From: Odobenus rosmarus divergens | Lineage: Eukaryota; Chordata; Mammalia; Carnivora; Odobenidae | DNA: 64,000 bases | NCBI RefSeq assembly: GCF_000321225.1 | Contig: NW_004450662.1 | Location: 329,490-393,489, forward strand | Direction: 5' to 3' | Shown: positions 48,017-63,215 of the stretch, piece after piece | Layout of the letters: every line of letters starts with the position of its first letter | Numbering within the stretch: position 1 is the first letter of the stretch | Notes under the pieces: generated by a model | Seen by the model: the letters and a program-made list of their open reading frames with translations, nothing else | What the model was told of the DNA's origin: nothing | The model's database searches: none | Program-made: the position numbers and the translations under genes

Positions 48017-48725
48017 CTAACCTCTGTCTTTTGATTACAATGTTTAGTCACTACATTGAATATGCTTATGATAAGGTAGGATTTATATCTACTATTTTAA
48101 TATTTGTTTCCTACATACTGTATGTCTCTTTTTGTTCCTCAATTCCTCCACTACTGTCTTCTTTTGTGTAAAATATATATTTCCCAGTATGCATCATTAA
48201 TCCTCTTGTCATTTTTTAAGTAATATACTTTTTGTTATTTTCTTAGTGATTGCCCTGGGGATTGCAATTATCATGTTAACTCAAAACAATTTAATTAATT
48301 TGTTATTAATCCAAATTAATATCAACTTAAGTTCAATAATGTATAAACATTTTGTTACAATATAGTTCTGTCACCTCACCTCTCCTTTGTGCTATTTTCA
48401 TACAAATTATATATTTTACAACATAAACCCATAAATACAGTTTTTTAAACTATTGTTCATGCAGTTCTTTTTTAAATCAAGTAGGAAAAGCAAATACACA
48501 AATATACGTTTATACTGTCCTTCATAATTACATATGCAGTTATCTTTACTAGTGCTTTTTATTTCATGTAGATTTAAGTTACTGTCTAGTTTCATTTCAG
48601 ACTCAAGAACACTTCTGGTATTTCTTGTAGGGCAAGTCTATTAGCAATGAACTGTCAATGTTTATCTGGGAATGTCTTAAATTTTCATTTATTTTTTGAA
48701 GGATAATTTTGCTGGATACAGAATT

Positions 48726-51801
<3,076 letters not shown>

Positions 51802-51835
51802 TGCTGGATATAGAATTCTTGATCAACGAGGTTCT

Positions 51836-51852
51836 TTGTTTGTTTGTTTGTA
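51836..51852 (+). repeat. (GTTT)n simple repeat
   Basis: Four GTTT-like units in the old L1. A similar run lies at about 52449-52465. Confidence 0.8.
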
Positions 51853-51963
51853 CTTTCTATCCTGTACCTATTCATCTTACTTCCTTCTGACCTCCAGTTT
51901 TAGATTTTATTTTTTTGTTTTAGATTTGAAGGTAACTGTTTTAGTTGAAAACTAGAAATTTTA

Positions 51964-52345
51964 TTTTATTTTTTTAATTATGTTATGTTAGTCACCACAG
52001 TACATCATTAGTTTTTGATGTAGTGTTCCATGATTCATTGTTTGCATATAACACCCAGTGCTCCATTCAATACGTGCCCTCCTTAATACCCATCACCAGG
52101 CTCACCAATCCCCCCTCCCCCCTCCCCTCTAAAACCCTCAGTTTGTTCCTCAGAGTCCATAGTCTCTCATAGTTCATCTCCCCCTCCAACTCCCCCCCTT
52201 CATTTTTCCCTTCCTTCTAATGTCCTCCATGCTATTCCTTATGTTCCACAAATAAGTGAAACCAAATGATAATTGACTTCCCTGCTTGACTTATTTCCCT
52301 TAGCATAATCTCCTCCAGTTCCACCCATGTTGATGCAAATGTTGA
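51964..52345 (-). mobile_element. Carnivore L1, last ~380 bp, second nested insertion
   Basis: T-rich tail, TTAGTTTTTGATGTAGTGTT, CCAGTGCTCCATTCAATACG, C-rich stretch, then ORF2-end sequence TTAGCATAATCTCCTCCAG. The 17-bp target duplication with one mismatch is GAAAACTAGAAATTTTA (51947-51963) and GAAAACTGGAAATTTTA (52346-52362). Confidence 0.93.
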
Positions 52346-53523
52346 GAAAACTGGAAATTTTAGATAATATAATGTGATAACTCTGGAAAGAAGATTCCCT
52401 TCCCTCCCTAAGGTTTAGTATCATTACTGTTGATTGTTGTTTCTGCTGTTTGTTTGTTTGTTTAGTGACTTTTGTGTAATAATTTTATAAAATCTGTATC
52501 TTTTTCATGTAGAGCCACTGAAGTCTCTGCTAGGTTTGCTGAGTGCCTTGTCAATATAGGACAGAAATTTTTATGGGCTCCTTGAAGTAATGAGTGGTCC
52601 TGCCCTTGTTGAGGGGCTCTCTGTGCATTGGGAAGCACTGTCAACATCAGTGCTTCAGTAGGCATTTTATAGTTCTTCCTTAGCCTTGATTACCTACTTG
52701 TGCAGAGTTTCAAGATAAACTGGAAGTGAGATATTAGTTGTTTTTTTTTTTCTTTTCAGGACATTCCTGGGCATATACACACCTCTGTACATGGCTCATC
52801 ACCATCTAGATTTCCAGGTATGTATTAGAGCTTTTCAAAGACTCCTATTGACATCTTACCCTCCAGGTTTTTTGTTTTTTAAGATTTTGCTCAGCCTTTT
52901 GTTATCCCTGACTTGTATCATGTCCTCAGACAGCTGCAATGGTAAATAATTGTTACTGATTGTTCTTAAAAAATTATTTATGGTAAGGCTATTCACCCAG
53001 GGTATACCCCGTGTCAGGTTAAAAAAAAAAAAAGTTACTGTGAAGGGAACTTTTCATGGATCTTCCAGACAGGTCAAGTCAAATACTGATAATTCTCCGA
53101 AGACAGGGTTTTAGACAGTTCCAAATACATTCTGCCCCCTCCTGTGGCGGCTAGGCTGCTGATTTCCACAGCTACAGTCATCATAATCTGTTCATCTTCA
53201 AGGCCACCACAGAACTGAAGATAGGAGGTTGGAATCAGACATGTTAAAACACCAGAAAGCTCATTGTTCCTACTGAGCGTCCCCAGTTTTTTTTCTTGAA
53301 TAAACACTATATTGTTGCAGACCTTTGATTATTCTTCAGTTCTGAAAAAGTTGAGTTTGATAATTTTTGTCAGTTAATTAGCTGCTTCTATGGTGGAGAG
53401 GATTTTCAGAGGTCCTCAGTCCACCATTATGGAAGTGTTTCTCCTGGTCATAAATTCTTATAGTCCTGTGCATCTCTCTCTTTCTTTCTCTCTCTAACAG
53501 AAAAATTTTTAAAGTACCATGTA

Positions 53524-53720
53524 GGGACACCTGGTGGTTCAGTCAGTTGAGTGGCTGCCTTCAGCTCAAGTCATGTCCCGGAGTCCTGAGATGGAGTCCT
53601 GCACTGGGCTTCTTGCTTGGCGGGGAGTTTGCTTCTCCCTCTGCCTCTGCCTGCCGCTCCCGCTGCTCATGCTCGCTCGCTCTCTCTGTGGCAAGTAAAT
53701 AAATAAAATCTTTTTTTAAA
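53524..53720 (+). mobile_element. Carnivore SINE
   Basis: Starts GGGACACCTGGTGGTTCAGT and ends AATAAATAAAATCTTTTTTT. The target duplication AAAGTACCATGTA (53511-53523) and AAAGCACCATGTA (53721-53733) differs at one site. Confidence 0.93.
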
Positions 53721-53759
53721 AAAGCACCATGTAAAGCTCCTTTAATAAGCATGGATCAC

Positions 53760-53932
53760 TGTTATAATTTTACATACAATTTCATTACTGTTTCTTACCC
53801 TCATTAAATTTAAATTCTGTGAGGATGGGATATATATATACTTTGGTTACCATGATATCCTCAGCATTTTGCACAGTAGCTGACACATAGCAGAAGCTCC
53901 ATAATATTTGCCAATTGAAAGAATAAATACAA
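53760..53932 (+). mobile_element. L2 LINE 3' end
   Basis: AAATTCTGTGAGGATGGGAT, CCTCAGCATTTTGCACAGTA, GCTGACACATAGCAGAAGC and CATAATATTTGCCAATTGAA match the L2 3' end. Confidence 0.75.
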
Positions 53933-55039
53933 AAATCTCATGAGAGCACACAAGATGGATCTGATGGCAAAAATACTGGAAAATGCAGAACTCAAATAAG
54001 ACCAATTGCAGTATGGTGAGGTATATTTGATAGAAAGGTCCAGAGCGTTTTTCTTTGGAATTGTAAAATGTCAGTAAGAGGACTGCAGATATTTGCTTTC
54101 CAGTAGCATCCCAACTACCACAAGTAGAGGTGAAATGGGATTCAATTCCTTGACCTCCTACTCCTAAATCTCCACGGAAATCTTTATGACAGCAGCTAGA
54201 AATGGTGACACCTGCTAATTTGCCTAAATGATTTGTTTCCAATTCCATCTTCTTTTCTCAGGTGAGAGGGATAGTGATCTGCATCAAGACTATTGTTTGG
54301 GCAAACATTTCCCTGTAAAATAGTGGTTTTGAAGACCATTGATTCAATGCTGTCATGCAGTGTCCTTGGAAAGCTCAGAGGGTGGAAGCATCACAGCCTG
54401 GCAGCATCCCACATGCCTCCACTCTTGCCCATTCCATTTGCCTTCCCTCCATCTCTCTGTGTTCCCCACCATGGTACTCTGGGTGGCTAACCACTGCAGA
54501 TGAGATTTTAGAGGACTGATAAAGAAGACTAGTAACAAAGATTTTGGTAAAGAATGTTTTTGTAGACTTGCTTTCCCTCTCAATCTGGAAATACAAAATG
54601 GGCCTGGGAAATCACCTGAGTTGCCTGGCTCTCAGGAAAGTAGACCAAACTGCTTGGTAGAAGCAATCTGACATTGAACCAGTTGTGCAAAATGTATATT
54701 GGATGACATTGTAACTAGGAAAAAAAAAAAGTCACTATTTGAAAGGTCTAGAATTGTGATTGGTTTTGGCAAGGATTAACAAGGAAATACAATCATTTGG
54801 GGGAACCTGGGGCCCCAATTGGCTCACAGTGAGTCTCCCTGAAAAAGAAGGCTCTGGCCACAGGGAGACATGAGGTCTTAGTTTCAATTGCAAGTAGTCA
54901 TTTCATCAGCGGCATAACAATGCCCTCCATTTTGCAACTCCTCAAACACTTCTGGGTTGAACAGGATTTTTTTTTCTAGGTAACTTTTCATATTTTCATT
55001 GCATAGAAGAACTATTGCACATTCAGCTTTACAAAAAAG
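53933..55039. other. Unique sequence, no gene seen
   Basis: No mobile element recognised. The 133-codon minus-strand frame starting at 54248 reaches down into the L2 relic and has no recognised product. Confidence 0.45.
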
Positions 55040-55188
55040 AAGATATTCTTAAATCAAGTTTAATATGTATTTAAAAAAATAAATCAGTTGCAACAAATAG
55101 TGTTTTAATGGTTTTTAGGAGCATAGTGTTAATAGTATATAGCACTTATTTTTTTAAATACATATTGGACTTGATTTAAGAATATCTT
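55040..55188. repeat. AT-rich inverted repeat, 43-bp arms, 63-bp loop
   Basis: The arm at 55040-55082 (starting AAGATATTCTTAAATCAAG) is the complement of 55146-55188 (ending TTGATTTAAGAATATCTT) at 41 of 43 positions. The spacer is not related to any element that I recognise. No flanking TA or 8-bp duplication typical of a DNA transposon is obvious. Confidence 0.93.
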
Positions 55189-55949
55189 TATGATCATGTC
55201 AATCTCATCCATGTTTCTGCATAGAAAGGTTACTTGGAGTTCAAGGAAATATTTTGTTTCTCTCTCTTCAAACTATTTTGTGTTCTGTTTAGATACATTT
55301 TGATTCTATGTACTTAACTCTGACTTGTGACGCCATAATATTGCACTTGATTTCACCATTTGTCCTTAATTCTATCTAAAGCCAGACTCAAGTTATATTT
55401 GATGAATCTCACAAGCAGGATTAAATGTAAAAGGCAGAAATCTTGAGGGCTTCAAGTAACCCTCTTAAAGGTCATCAATAATACTTTTGTAGATATGTTT
55501 TTAAATTATTCAAACTATTTCTCATAATGTTTATAATGGATAAGGGATGTATTTCATTTAAACAAGAGTCCATGTCAACATCTAATCTGGAGCAAGACAA
55601 AGCATATAATTTGTTAAAGAGTGATCTTTCATTGGTCTCTTCAAAGTAATTTTTATTTACAGAGCTTTTGGGGAAGGGGAATAAGGGATGTGGTTGCCAA
55701 GGGAGACCCTATCCTGATTGGAAGAGAGGTCATTACAGGTTTTTCAAAGAAAAGAAGAAGAATGGCTTTATTTCCTAAGACTTTTTTTTCTCTTACAGTG
55801 AAAGAAAAAAGAAGCAGAAACAAAAATTGCCTTTCCTGCTCCTTATTCATTCTGTGAATTCACAGAAAATCTCATGGTAATGAGCCTCCAAGAGCGGCCA
55901 AGCCCCACGACAACTTTTCCTAGCATTGTTTAATTTAATACTTGATACG
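55189..55949. other. Unique sequence, no gene seen
   Basis: No mobile element recognised. The frames at 55621-55857 on both strands are mutual shadows and carry no known domain. Confidence 0.45.
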
Positions 55950-56080
55950 ATATTGTTTACCTCTATGTTTGTGCTCGTTCTGCCCGACCAGAATATATAT
56001 TACTTATTGTTAAGGGCTACATTTTACACTTGTGCTACCCAAGTGCCTTGTGGCTAGTTAAGCACTCAAAAAATGAATTA
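55950..56080 (+). mobile_element. L2 LINE 3' end (probable)
   Basis: TTGTGCTACCCAAGTGCCTT, GTGGCTAGTTAAGCACTC and AAAAAATGAATTAATA resemble a decayed L2 3' end. Confidence 0.45.
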
Positions 56081-56204
56081 ATATTAATTTTATTGGATCT
56101 TTAGCCATTGCAATTTTTAGTATAGAAATGATAATTTTGAATGGAAATATGAGACATTCCTATGTTTCTCCATTAGCTGTTTAGAAGGCTTAATATAAGT
56201 TAGA

Positions 56205-56352
56205 TCTATACACTCATAAATAGGTACCACCATAATGTAAGCTTCCAGAGGGCAGGATCTGTGTTTTTCTTTCTCATCCATGCCTGTATCCACAGCTCGG
56301 AGAACAGTATCTGCCACATACCAGTGCCTCATAAATAACTGTTAAATTAATG
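56205..56352 (+). mobile_element. L2 LINE 3' end
   Basis: ATGTAAGCTTCCAGAGGGCA, GGATCTGTGTTTTTCTTTC, GAGAACAGTATCTGCCACAT and CCTCATAAATAACTGTTAAA are in L2 order. Confidence 0.82.
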
Positions 56353-56974
56353 CACCCCCTTTTTCCTGATTACAACTGACAGTGGGGCAAATACAGGGTC
56401 GAGATGAAAATAAGCTTCTCTACTCAGGCACTCTTAAAATAAAAGCAAAAAATAAAATCAAAGAAGATTAAATACCAAAGCTCCTTTAAAAATATAGAGA
56501 ATTTTGGAAAAGACTCAGGAATAAGATCTCAAAAATGAGAACAAAAATACGTAGGTGAAAACAATTCATATATAATCATATAGCATCTGAATACCTAATA
56601 AGAGGCTATTAGGAGAATATCACTTTAAAAAGAGATACCTTTTTTAAAAGACTCAAAATGATGGACTTACCTGAAAACTTGTCACCATGTTATGGTGACA
56701 GTTTCTTTTATTTCTCAACTAACTGCTTTGGGGAACATTTCACATCAAGCTGCTCTTTAGCTTTGAAGATAATGCCTTGATAACACCTTTCTAAAATGTA
56801 GCTTTTCAGTAGTCATACCCAGAAAGGGAGTAGTCCAGGGGATGAACCTATTAAAGAAATTTCACCCAGTACAAGGAAGGTCCAATTCCACATCCTAACC
56901 CCAACAATACAGCATCAATTAATGAGGACATCACCTGACTACACGCCATTGATGGGATAAAGTTATTTTTTAAT
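56353..56974. other. Unique sequence, no gene seen
   Basis: AT-rich. No mobile element or exon recognised. Confidence 0.45.
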
Positions 56975-57205
56975 ACTTACTGGGTTCCATGGATTGTGTA
57001 AATGTTGCATGTAAGTTATTACTAACCTTCATGATAAAATTATGAGGTAGACATCAGTGTTACCATTTTAGAGATGGGGAGATTGAAGATCGGAGATAGA
57101 AAGTAACTTAGCTAGTGAAGCTTTGAAGTGAACAAGTGGAGATTGAAATTCAGGTCTGTCTGGCTATAAAACCCAAATCCCAAACTCCTCCCATTATACC
57201 ACCCG
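56975..57205 (-). mobile_element. MIR SINE, well preserved
   Basis: Minus-strand MIR order: TACTTACTGGGTTCCATGG, AATTATGAGGTAGACATCAG, CCATTTTAGAGATGGGGAGA, GAAAGTAACTTAGCTAGTGA and GAAATTCAGGTCTGTCTGG. Confidence 0.87.
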
Positions 57206-57844
57206 GCCTTGCATAACTCCAGATGCCTCACCTCATAGAGCCAGGCCTTTGAACATCTGTGACCCAGCAGATGTGTTGTCCTGTTCTTGACTTTAGTCAA
57301 TTTCAGCCACTTATTCATTCAGCCTCAGATTGCTTAAGACCCACTGTTTCCAACTGTTCAACCCCTAATCACATGGAGAATAATTTATGGGAATGATTAG
57401 CTAAGGCCTAGTATTTGTCCCTGAGTGTGTGTGTGTGTGGTGGGCGGGGGGGAGGTAGAGGGAGACTAGAAAGTACAGTGGGGAAAAAAGCTTGCAGTTT
57501 GGGCCTCATAGCTAGACAGAATTGCATTAATGACCCACTGCTATTGCTTGTTGAAACCAAAGCTGAAACATGGCTGCAGACACAAAAACTCAGAGCTCCA
57601 TCTGGCATTCTTGCAGCCCAAAATGGGAACTGAGAGCCTGGTGGCAAATGTGTATAGTTGTCTATTTTATTATGACCTGGGAGCTGGGGTTAGTTGTTTC
57701 AGTTTTGTATGGTCACATTCTGTATGCTTATGTTATGCTTATACCTACACAACATCCTTCATTTATCTCTTGGCCTGAAAAGCCTAAAATAAGTATTACT
57801 TGATCCTTCAAGGAAAAGTTTGTCAACCACTGTGCCATTTTTTC
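57206..57844. other. Unique sequence, no gene seen
   Basis: Contains a short TG run and a G-rich stretch near 57425-57465. Overlapping small frames have no recognised product. Confidence 0.45.
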
Positions 57845-57975
57845 ATCCCTCTATTGCAGATCGGAAAATCAAGGCGGTCAGTTCTTCTCTTCTGTTTCCA
57901 ATTAGCAGGACAGGGGTTTGAACTCCAGCAGTGTCATTCTAGAATATCTGCTCTTAACTGCTCAATTGCACCACT
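57845..57975 (-). mobile_element. MIR SINE relic
   Basis: CAGATCGGAAAATCAAGGCG, GGGGTTTGAACTCCAGCAGT and TATCTGCTCTTAACTGCTC are minus-strand MIR landmarks. Confidence 0.6.
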
Positions 57976-59824
57976 CCTGAGAGATGAGGAACATCTATCT
58001 TTGACTACAGCTCTGAGGAAAAAGTCCAGTTAAAAGTGATGCTCAGTAGCTAAATACTCATAACCACTAAATAATTTAATTTCAGAGACTGACTTAGGAC
58101 TAGGTGAAAACGCAGAGCTCTGTTACAGGGAAAAACCAACTTTAACAAAAAGCCAAAAATAGATCCTTGAGAAAAATAGATCCCTGAAAGCAAGAACAGT
58201 GGCGCTAAAGTCAAGGTAGAACTTCCATGGGATATGTAGCTGGATGGGGACAAAGGAAAGGAAAGATGGTCAACATAGTGTCTTCTGGATTTCATCAAGT
58301 CTCAAGGACTCGGAGAGAAATTCCATTTTTTTTTCCCTCCAGGAGCTGAAGATCAGAATAATACGATGGTCCAATGAGGCTGCATGGAGAGACCAAAGAA
58401 GCATGGTCTGGGTCTCACCAACCCTCAGACCAATGCCAATGAATGATCCCCTAATGCAGCCACAGAATATCTATGTTGAGCTTCCAGACCAGTTCTTTGA
58501 AACGAGCATCCAGGGATGTTGCTTCTTCCTTTGCACGTATATCCTTCATGCATAAATATTTTCTATTCTTTTGCTTTTTCTTAGGCTCTTATTTAATGTG
58601 CTATCGTAATGCTTCAAGAAATACTAAATTTACAAAATAGAAGAAACCAGTACTCCAGTACTTCTCCAAGTGGAGAGAGAGAAGCTCTGAAGATTGATAG
58701 TTCTGGAGACTGCAACTCTGGTGAGTAGTAAGCAACCATATTTGGTTGAGGTAGCCAGTGCAGAGAGAGGTAGAGAGAATCTGAGGGCAGATTTGTGGCT
58801 GCCCACCACCCAAACAGGCCTGCCTCCCTGGGCTTTCCATCAGGAAAACAGGGTCCTGGGTTTTCCAGCCCTTAGTTCCAGCTTGCCTATTCCTGAAGCC
58901 AGTCTCAGGCGCACCTCTGAAGTGAAAGCAGAAGCTAAAGGTGAGGAGGTGGAAGTGGGAGAAGGAAGGCAAAGGATCTCCAGAAGACAGATTAAGAACC
59001 AGGGCAGAGGGAGCCTGGATTTTTTTAACGTGTGAGCCTCAGTTACCTCATTGGTTACATGGGCACAAGGTTCTCTACCTGGAGGGATTTTATTACATTA
59101 GAAAAAGTGAAATATTTTTAGTCCTTTTTTTTTCCCCTTTGGTATATAGAAGTCTTCATAAACTCCAAGTCCATTACACCAAAATTCTTTCAAGCATCCC
59201 ATTCTTCTATTAAACGTCTCCAAGAAAGAGCACACAATCCTCCTTAATAGGGCACTAATTGCATCCTAACATCTTCAAGAAGTTCTGGTGTGTGTTTGAG
59301 CATTACATAGTACAGAAAATAGGAAAGAGGCCAGGTTGAAATTCCCTTCTGCCTCAGTGTGTTCTGAAGTTAACAAAGCACCGGTCTCTTCTGTAATGAA
59401 AGCCTGTTCTCTGGACCCAACAGTCAGATACCTTCTTTTGCCAACAAGGCAAGGAGACACTTTGATTTGCACCATCACTAACCGCTTTGGCAGGAAAGTT
59501 TTTGTTTGAACTACACTTTAGAAAGGAAAAAAAAGACCAGTAAAGAAAAATCACGATTTCCCCTTTTTAACCCATTTCCTATGTTTTTTTTTTCCTTTAG
59601 ACAAATAAAAATTTAAAAAGAGAAAAGGCGATCAATAAAATGCTGTAAGCTCAAAATTATTGATCTTTCTCCAACACTCTGCTTGGCATCAAAAAAAAAA
59701 TTTATGACAGAGAATAAAAAAATAAAAAAATAAAATAAAACAAAAGGTAAAATTCCAAAATAGTTGAGGAAAATTAAGTTCTATATATTTTCTTATAGAG
59801 AAAGCACAATATTCTGGCTGGAGA

Positions 59825-59826
<2 letters not shown>
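57976..59826. other. Unique sequence, no gene seen
   Basis: About 1.8 kb. Frames of 103-123 codons (58244-58555, 58601-58972 minus, 58694-59035) have no recognisable domain and overlap on opposite strands. A-rich runs at 59690-59745. Confidence 0.45.
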
Positions 59827-59865
<39 letters not shown>

Positions 59866-59889
59866 TTGTTTTGTTTTGTTTTGTTTTGT
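59827..59889 (+). repeat. (TA)n plus (TTTTG)n microsatellite
   Basis: About 14 TA units (59827-59856) are followed by TTGTTG and five TTTTG units. Confidence 0.95.
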
Positions 59890-60337
59890 CTGTCTGCTCC
59901 ACTGTAGCCTCTAGGTAGCTAGAAGTACCTGGAAGTTCTTGGACCCCATGGAATTGTACCTCTTTCTATTATAATGAAGAGGATTATTTCTGGCTCAACA
60001 CAAAACATAAACAAATTAATGCTCTATAGACACTAAAGTCTTAAACAAACCAAATTATTCTCCAGCTAAGATGACCTTCAAAGGCCAGTTTACTGCATAT
60101 TTGTCTTTTCCCCCTTTTCTTAGGTAATTGGGACAATTTGCAACAGCAAAAGAATATGATGCCAGCATAAGACCAGCCCAATAAAGGGTATCAACTTGCC
60201 CATAGTTCTGAAAGAAATGAATGCAAACTTTCTTTACTAGCCCACATGTTCCACATTTTCCCCACAAATTCACCCTGTGTGGCATCACCAAGGCAAGTGG
60301 TTGACGCAAATTTCAGCCATTTCTTTTGGGGTACTTA

Positions 60338-60532
60338 TTTTTTTTTAAGATTTTATTTATTTATTTGACAGAGAAAGAGCGAGAGAGCACAAGCTGGAGG
60401 AGAGACAGAGGGAGAGGGAGAAGCAGGCTCCCTGCTCAGCAGGGAGCCCGATGCAGGGCTCGATCCCGGGATCCCGGGATCATGACCTGAGCTGAAGGCA
60501 GCCGCTTAACCCACTGAGCCACCCAGGCGCCC
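60338..60532 (-). mobile_element. Carnivore SINE, near-consensus
   Basis: The best preserved SINE of the window: TTTAAGATTTTATTTATTTA, GGAGAAGCAGGCTCCCTGC, GCTCGATCCCGGGATCCCGG (B-box region) and ACTGAGCCACCCAGGCGCC. The flanks TTTCTTTTGGGGTACTTA (60320) and TTTCTTTGTTGTGCTTA (60533) fit a target duplication with a few changes. Confidence 0.94.
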
Positions 60533-60549
60533 TTTCTTTGTTGTGCTTA

Positions 60550-60884
60550 GACCAGCTTTCCGTTGTCTGTGGTGAGGAAGGCCCTTATGGCGACTCTGTT
60601 TTGGAGGTATGCACACAGATGACCTAATTTCAAGGAACTTCCTCAGAAACTTGCAGTTTCTACTACTCAGTTGTCACAACAATGGTTGTTCCTCTGAATT
60701 CTGTTCTGTGTGCTTTGGTTTGGTTGATTTCTACAAGCTCAGCAGCCCTCTTTCCTAAGATGTCCCACTCCAGGTACTGGGAGGGAGAGAAACAGAAGCT
60801 TGGGCCGTTTGCTGGGGAGTGGGAACCTTGCCGAAGGAGACTGAAGGTCTGCCTTGCAGGCTTCGTGAAGGAGTTTGCAACTAC
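60550..60884. other. Unique sequence, no gene seen
   Basis: No element recognised. The 73-codon frame at 60682-60903 has no recognised product. Confidence 0.4.
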
Positions 60885-61085
60885 TGTATTGCGGTATGAT
60901 TGACATGTAGAAAGCTGTACATGTTCAATGCATACAACTTGGTTTGGGATAAATGCACACCTATGAAACCATCACCACCATAAACATACCCATCATCTCC
61001 CTAAATTTTCTCCTGCCCTTATTATTATTATTTGTGTGTGTTGAGAACGCTTGATATCTTAACATATGATCTACCCCTTTAGCTT
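60885..61085 (-). mobile_element. Old L1 (L1M-type) 3' end
   Basis: GTATGATTGACATGTAGAAA, TGTACATGTTCAATGCATAC, CCTATGAAACCATCACCACC, AACATACCCATCATCTCCC and GTGTTGAGAACGCTTGATAT match the 3' UTR of older mammalian L1 in minus orientation. Confidence 0.8.
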
Positions 61086-61989
61086 TTTTTTTCACAACCT
61101 TTCACATCAAAGGTTCAGACGGTTTTTTGTGTTTTTGTTCAAAAATGACACACACACACAAAATGACAACAAGTTTGGGGAAAAACATGGGTACTAGAAC
61201 TTGAGTCTCTGTCCCCATCTCTTCCGATGACAACATACCACCTTTGCCTTTCCCACAAAACCTCCAATGGTATGTGGGTTTGTGTGTTCGGTCTGGGTGA
61301 GAGTAGCCACACATACACACTTTCTGGGGACAGCATCTCACCTTCCACAGACTGGAAAAGATTGCTCTTTGGTTTGTCTCTGCAGAGGCTCTGGCAGATG
61401 GTGGATCAGCCTCAGGCTTCACGAGAGCCTTTACTTAAGAAGAGCTCCCTGGTATCCCTTCACCTCACTCTCTGGAGAATGCCTGTCAGGCTGGTCCCAT
61501 CTGCTCCCACTGTTTTCCAGGAACTCTGTTTCTGGCCTTCACAGAGGGCTGCTATGTGCCTGGGAGCATTTTTCCTGACTACTTCGCTTATGCTCATTTC
61601 CTTCCTTGGCTCTCTATAGAACAAACATTTTAGCAACTCCCTCAATTAAACATTTAATAAGAGAAGGACCTCATCATTTTCCCACCACTCAATCCACCCA
61701 TCTCCCTTCAATCTATGCCCATAGTCTGCCTTTTTTCCTGTTACAAGAACCACACCCTCTCTGCTGCTAGCAAAAGCCAGATCCAAATTTGAACATTGCG
61801 CCCCAGCTCCTCGAGACTTCTCAAGGACTTTGCTCCTTGGGTAAATGAGCTCCTCAGTTATCCCCTCTCTCTAGGCATCATCAAGTTTACCCTCCCTAAT
61901 GCGAATGGTGATTCCCAAAAGTACCCCAGCACATCATTTGATGCAGCAATGTAGTCTGCCTGAACGAACCAGTTACCATCCAATAATTT
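61086..61989. other. Unique sequence, no gene seen
   Basis: Open frames of 103-130 codons on the plus strand (61227-61619, 61267-61578) overlap a 106-codon minus frame (61102-61422). None shows a known domain. Confidence 0.45.
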
Positions 61990-63215
61990 TACTTCCCTAA
62001 TAGCAAAACTCCCCAAATAATGTTTGATACTATTTCTACTTCTTCATCCCAAGTGCCTTTTTGGACTTACTCCACTTTATTCCCTGGCACTCTGTCAATA
62101 TTACACTAACCCTGTCGAGGTGACCACCTATATCTGGATTATAAGCAATTTCCCATTCTCATCTTCATTGGTCTGTCAGCAGCATTGGACATAGTAGATC
62201 TTCCTTCCTGTGACGTTTTCTTCATCTGGGCCCATTGCAGGCGTCGGCTCATTTTATTGGCCACACATACTCTGTGCATTTTGCTGGTCCCTCCCTCTCT
62301 TACCAACCTCTAAAGATGCTGGCATTTCTCAAGTTTATTCCTTGGCTCCCCCCCGCTTTCCTCCATTAAACTCTCTCTCTCTGATTAATCTCATTCAGTC
62401 ACAAAGACATGTTTTTATCTCCAACTTCTCTCTAGAGCCCCAGGTGTATATTTACCTCCTCACCTAAAACTTAATTTTCAAAAACAAACCTCTCAACCAC
62501 CCTGCAATTGATTTAATCTCTTGTTCCCTCCATTTCAATGAAAACATTAAACGATTCTCCTTGTTGCTTAGTCCCATATGGAATTTGGGACTAATTTCCC
62601 ATGCTCCATACTTCAACCCATGAGCAGGTGCTGGTGGCTTAAGCTTCAAAAAAATTTCCCCAATACAACTAGAATATTTTTCACATCCTTTACCACTAGA
62701 CACTCTCATGAGCCACCATCATCTCTCACCTGAATTACTTTGTCCTGCTGCAGTTTTGTTCTCTGCATAGCAACTGGAATGATCTTTAGCAACAAATCCT
62801 CCAATAGCTTTCCTTCATGCTGAGACCTTAATCAAACTCCCAAAATCATGGTTTACAAGGCCTTATTTGATCTCCTTTGCATTTGCTAGTTCTTCTGCAT
62901 GAAATTCCCACTCCTTCCCCCAAATCTTCACGTGCCTTGCTTCCTCATTTCATTGCAAGCCCTCCTCAAATTTTATCTATTCAGAGATTTCCATAATCTC
63001 CCTACTCAAGGTGGTCCATATATATATACCCCTTTATCCTATTAAAGTTTTCTTTACAATACTTGCTGTCTGAAATTATAATATGTATATATATCAAATT
63101 ATAATTTAAAATATTCTTTTAGGGAAGAGATTCTTCTCTCTTTCTTATACTGATCCCTGGCCCCCAGCATGATACTTAGCACATATTAAGTGCTCACTAT
63201 GAACTTCTTGGGAAG
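61990..63215 (+). mobile_element. L2 LINE, about 1.2 kb of ORF2 and 3' UTR
   Basis: The longest L2 of the window. In order: GAGGTGACCACCTATATCTG, GGTCTGTCAGCAGCATTGGA, GCCACCATCATCTCTCACCT, GGTTTACAAGGCCTTATTTG, CTTTGCATTTGCTAGTTC, then 3' end phrases CCAGCATGATACTTAGCAC and TTAAGTGCTCACTATGAAC. ORF2 is broken by many stops and a deletion between about 62480 and 62690. The left border is an estimate. Confidence 0.8.

Noticed and set aside
58601..59035. Overlapping frames of 123 and 113 codons on opposite strands
   Set aside because: Each is largely the complement of the other, without domains or exon signals.
60338..60532. tRNA-like segment with A- and B-box words
   Set aside because: This is the tRNA-derived head of a SINE, not a tRNA gene. 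The cloverleaf is not intact and the C/T-rich SINE body follows.
61102..61619. Frames of 103-130 codons on both strands
   Set aside because: They overlap in different frames and show no recognised product. The neighbouring sequence is transposon relics.
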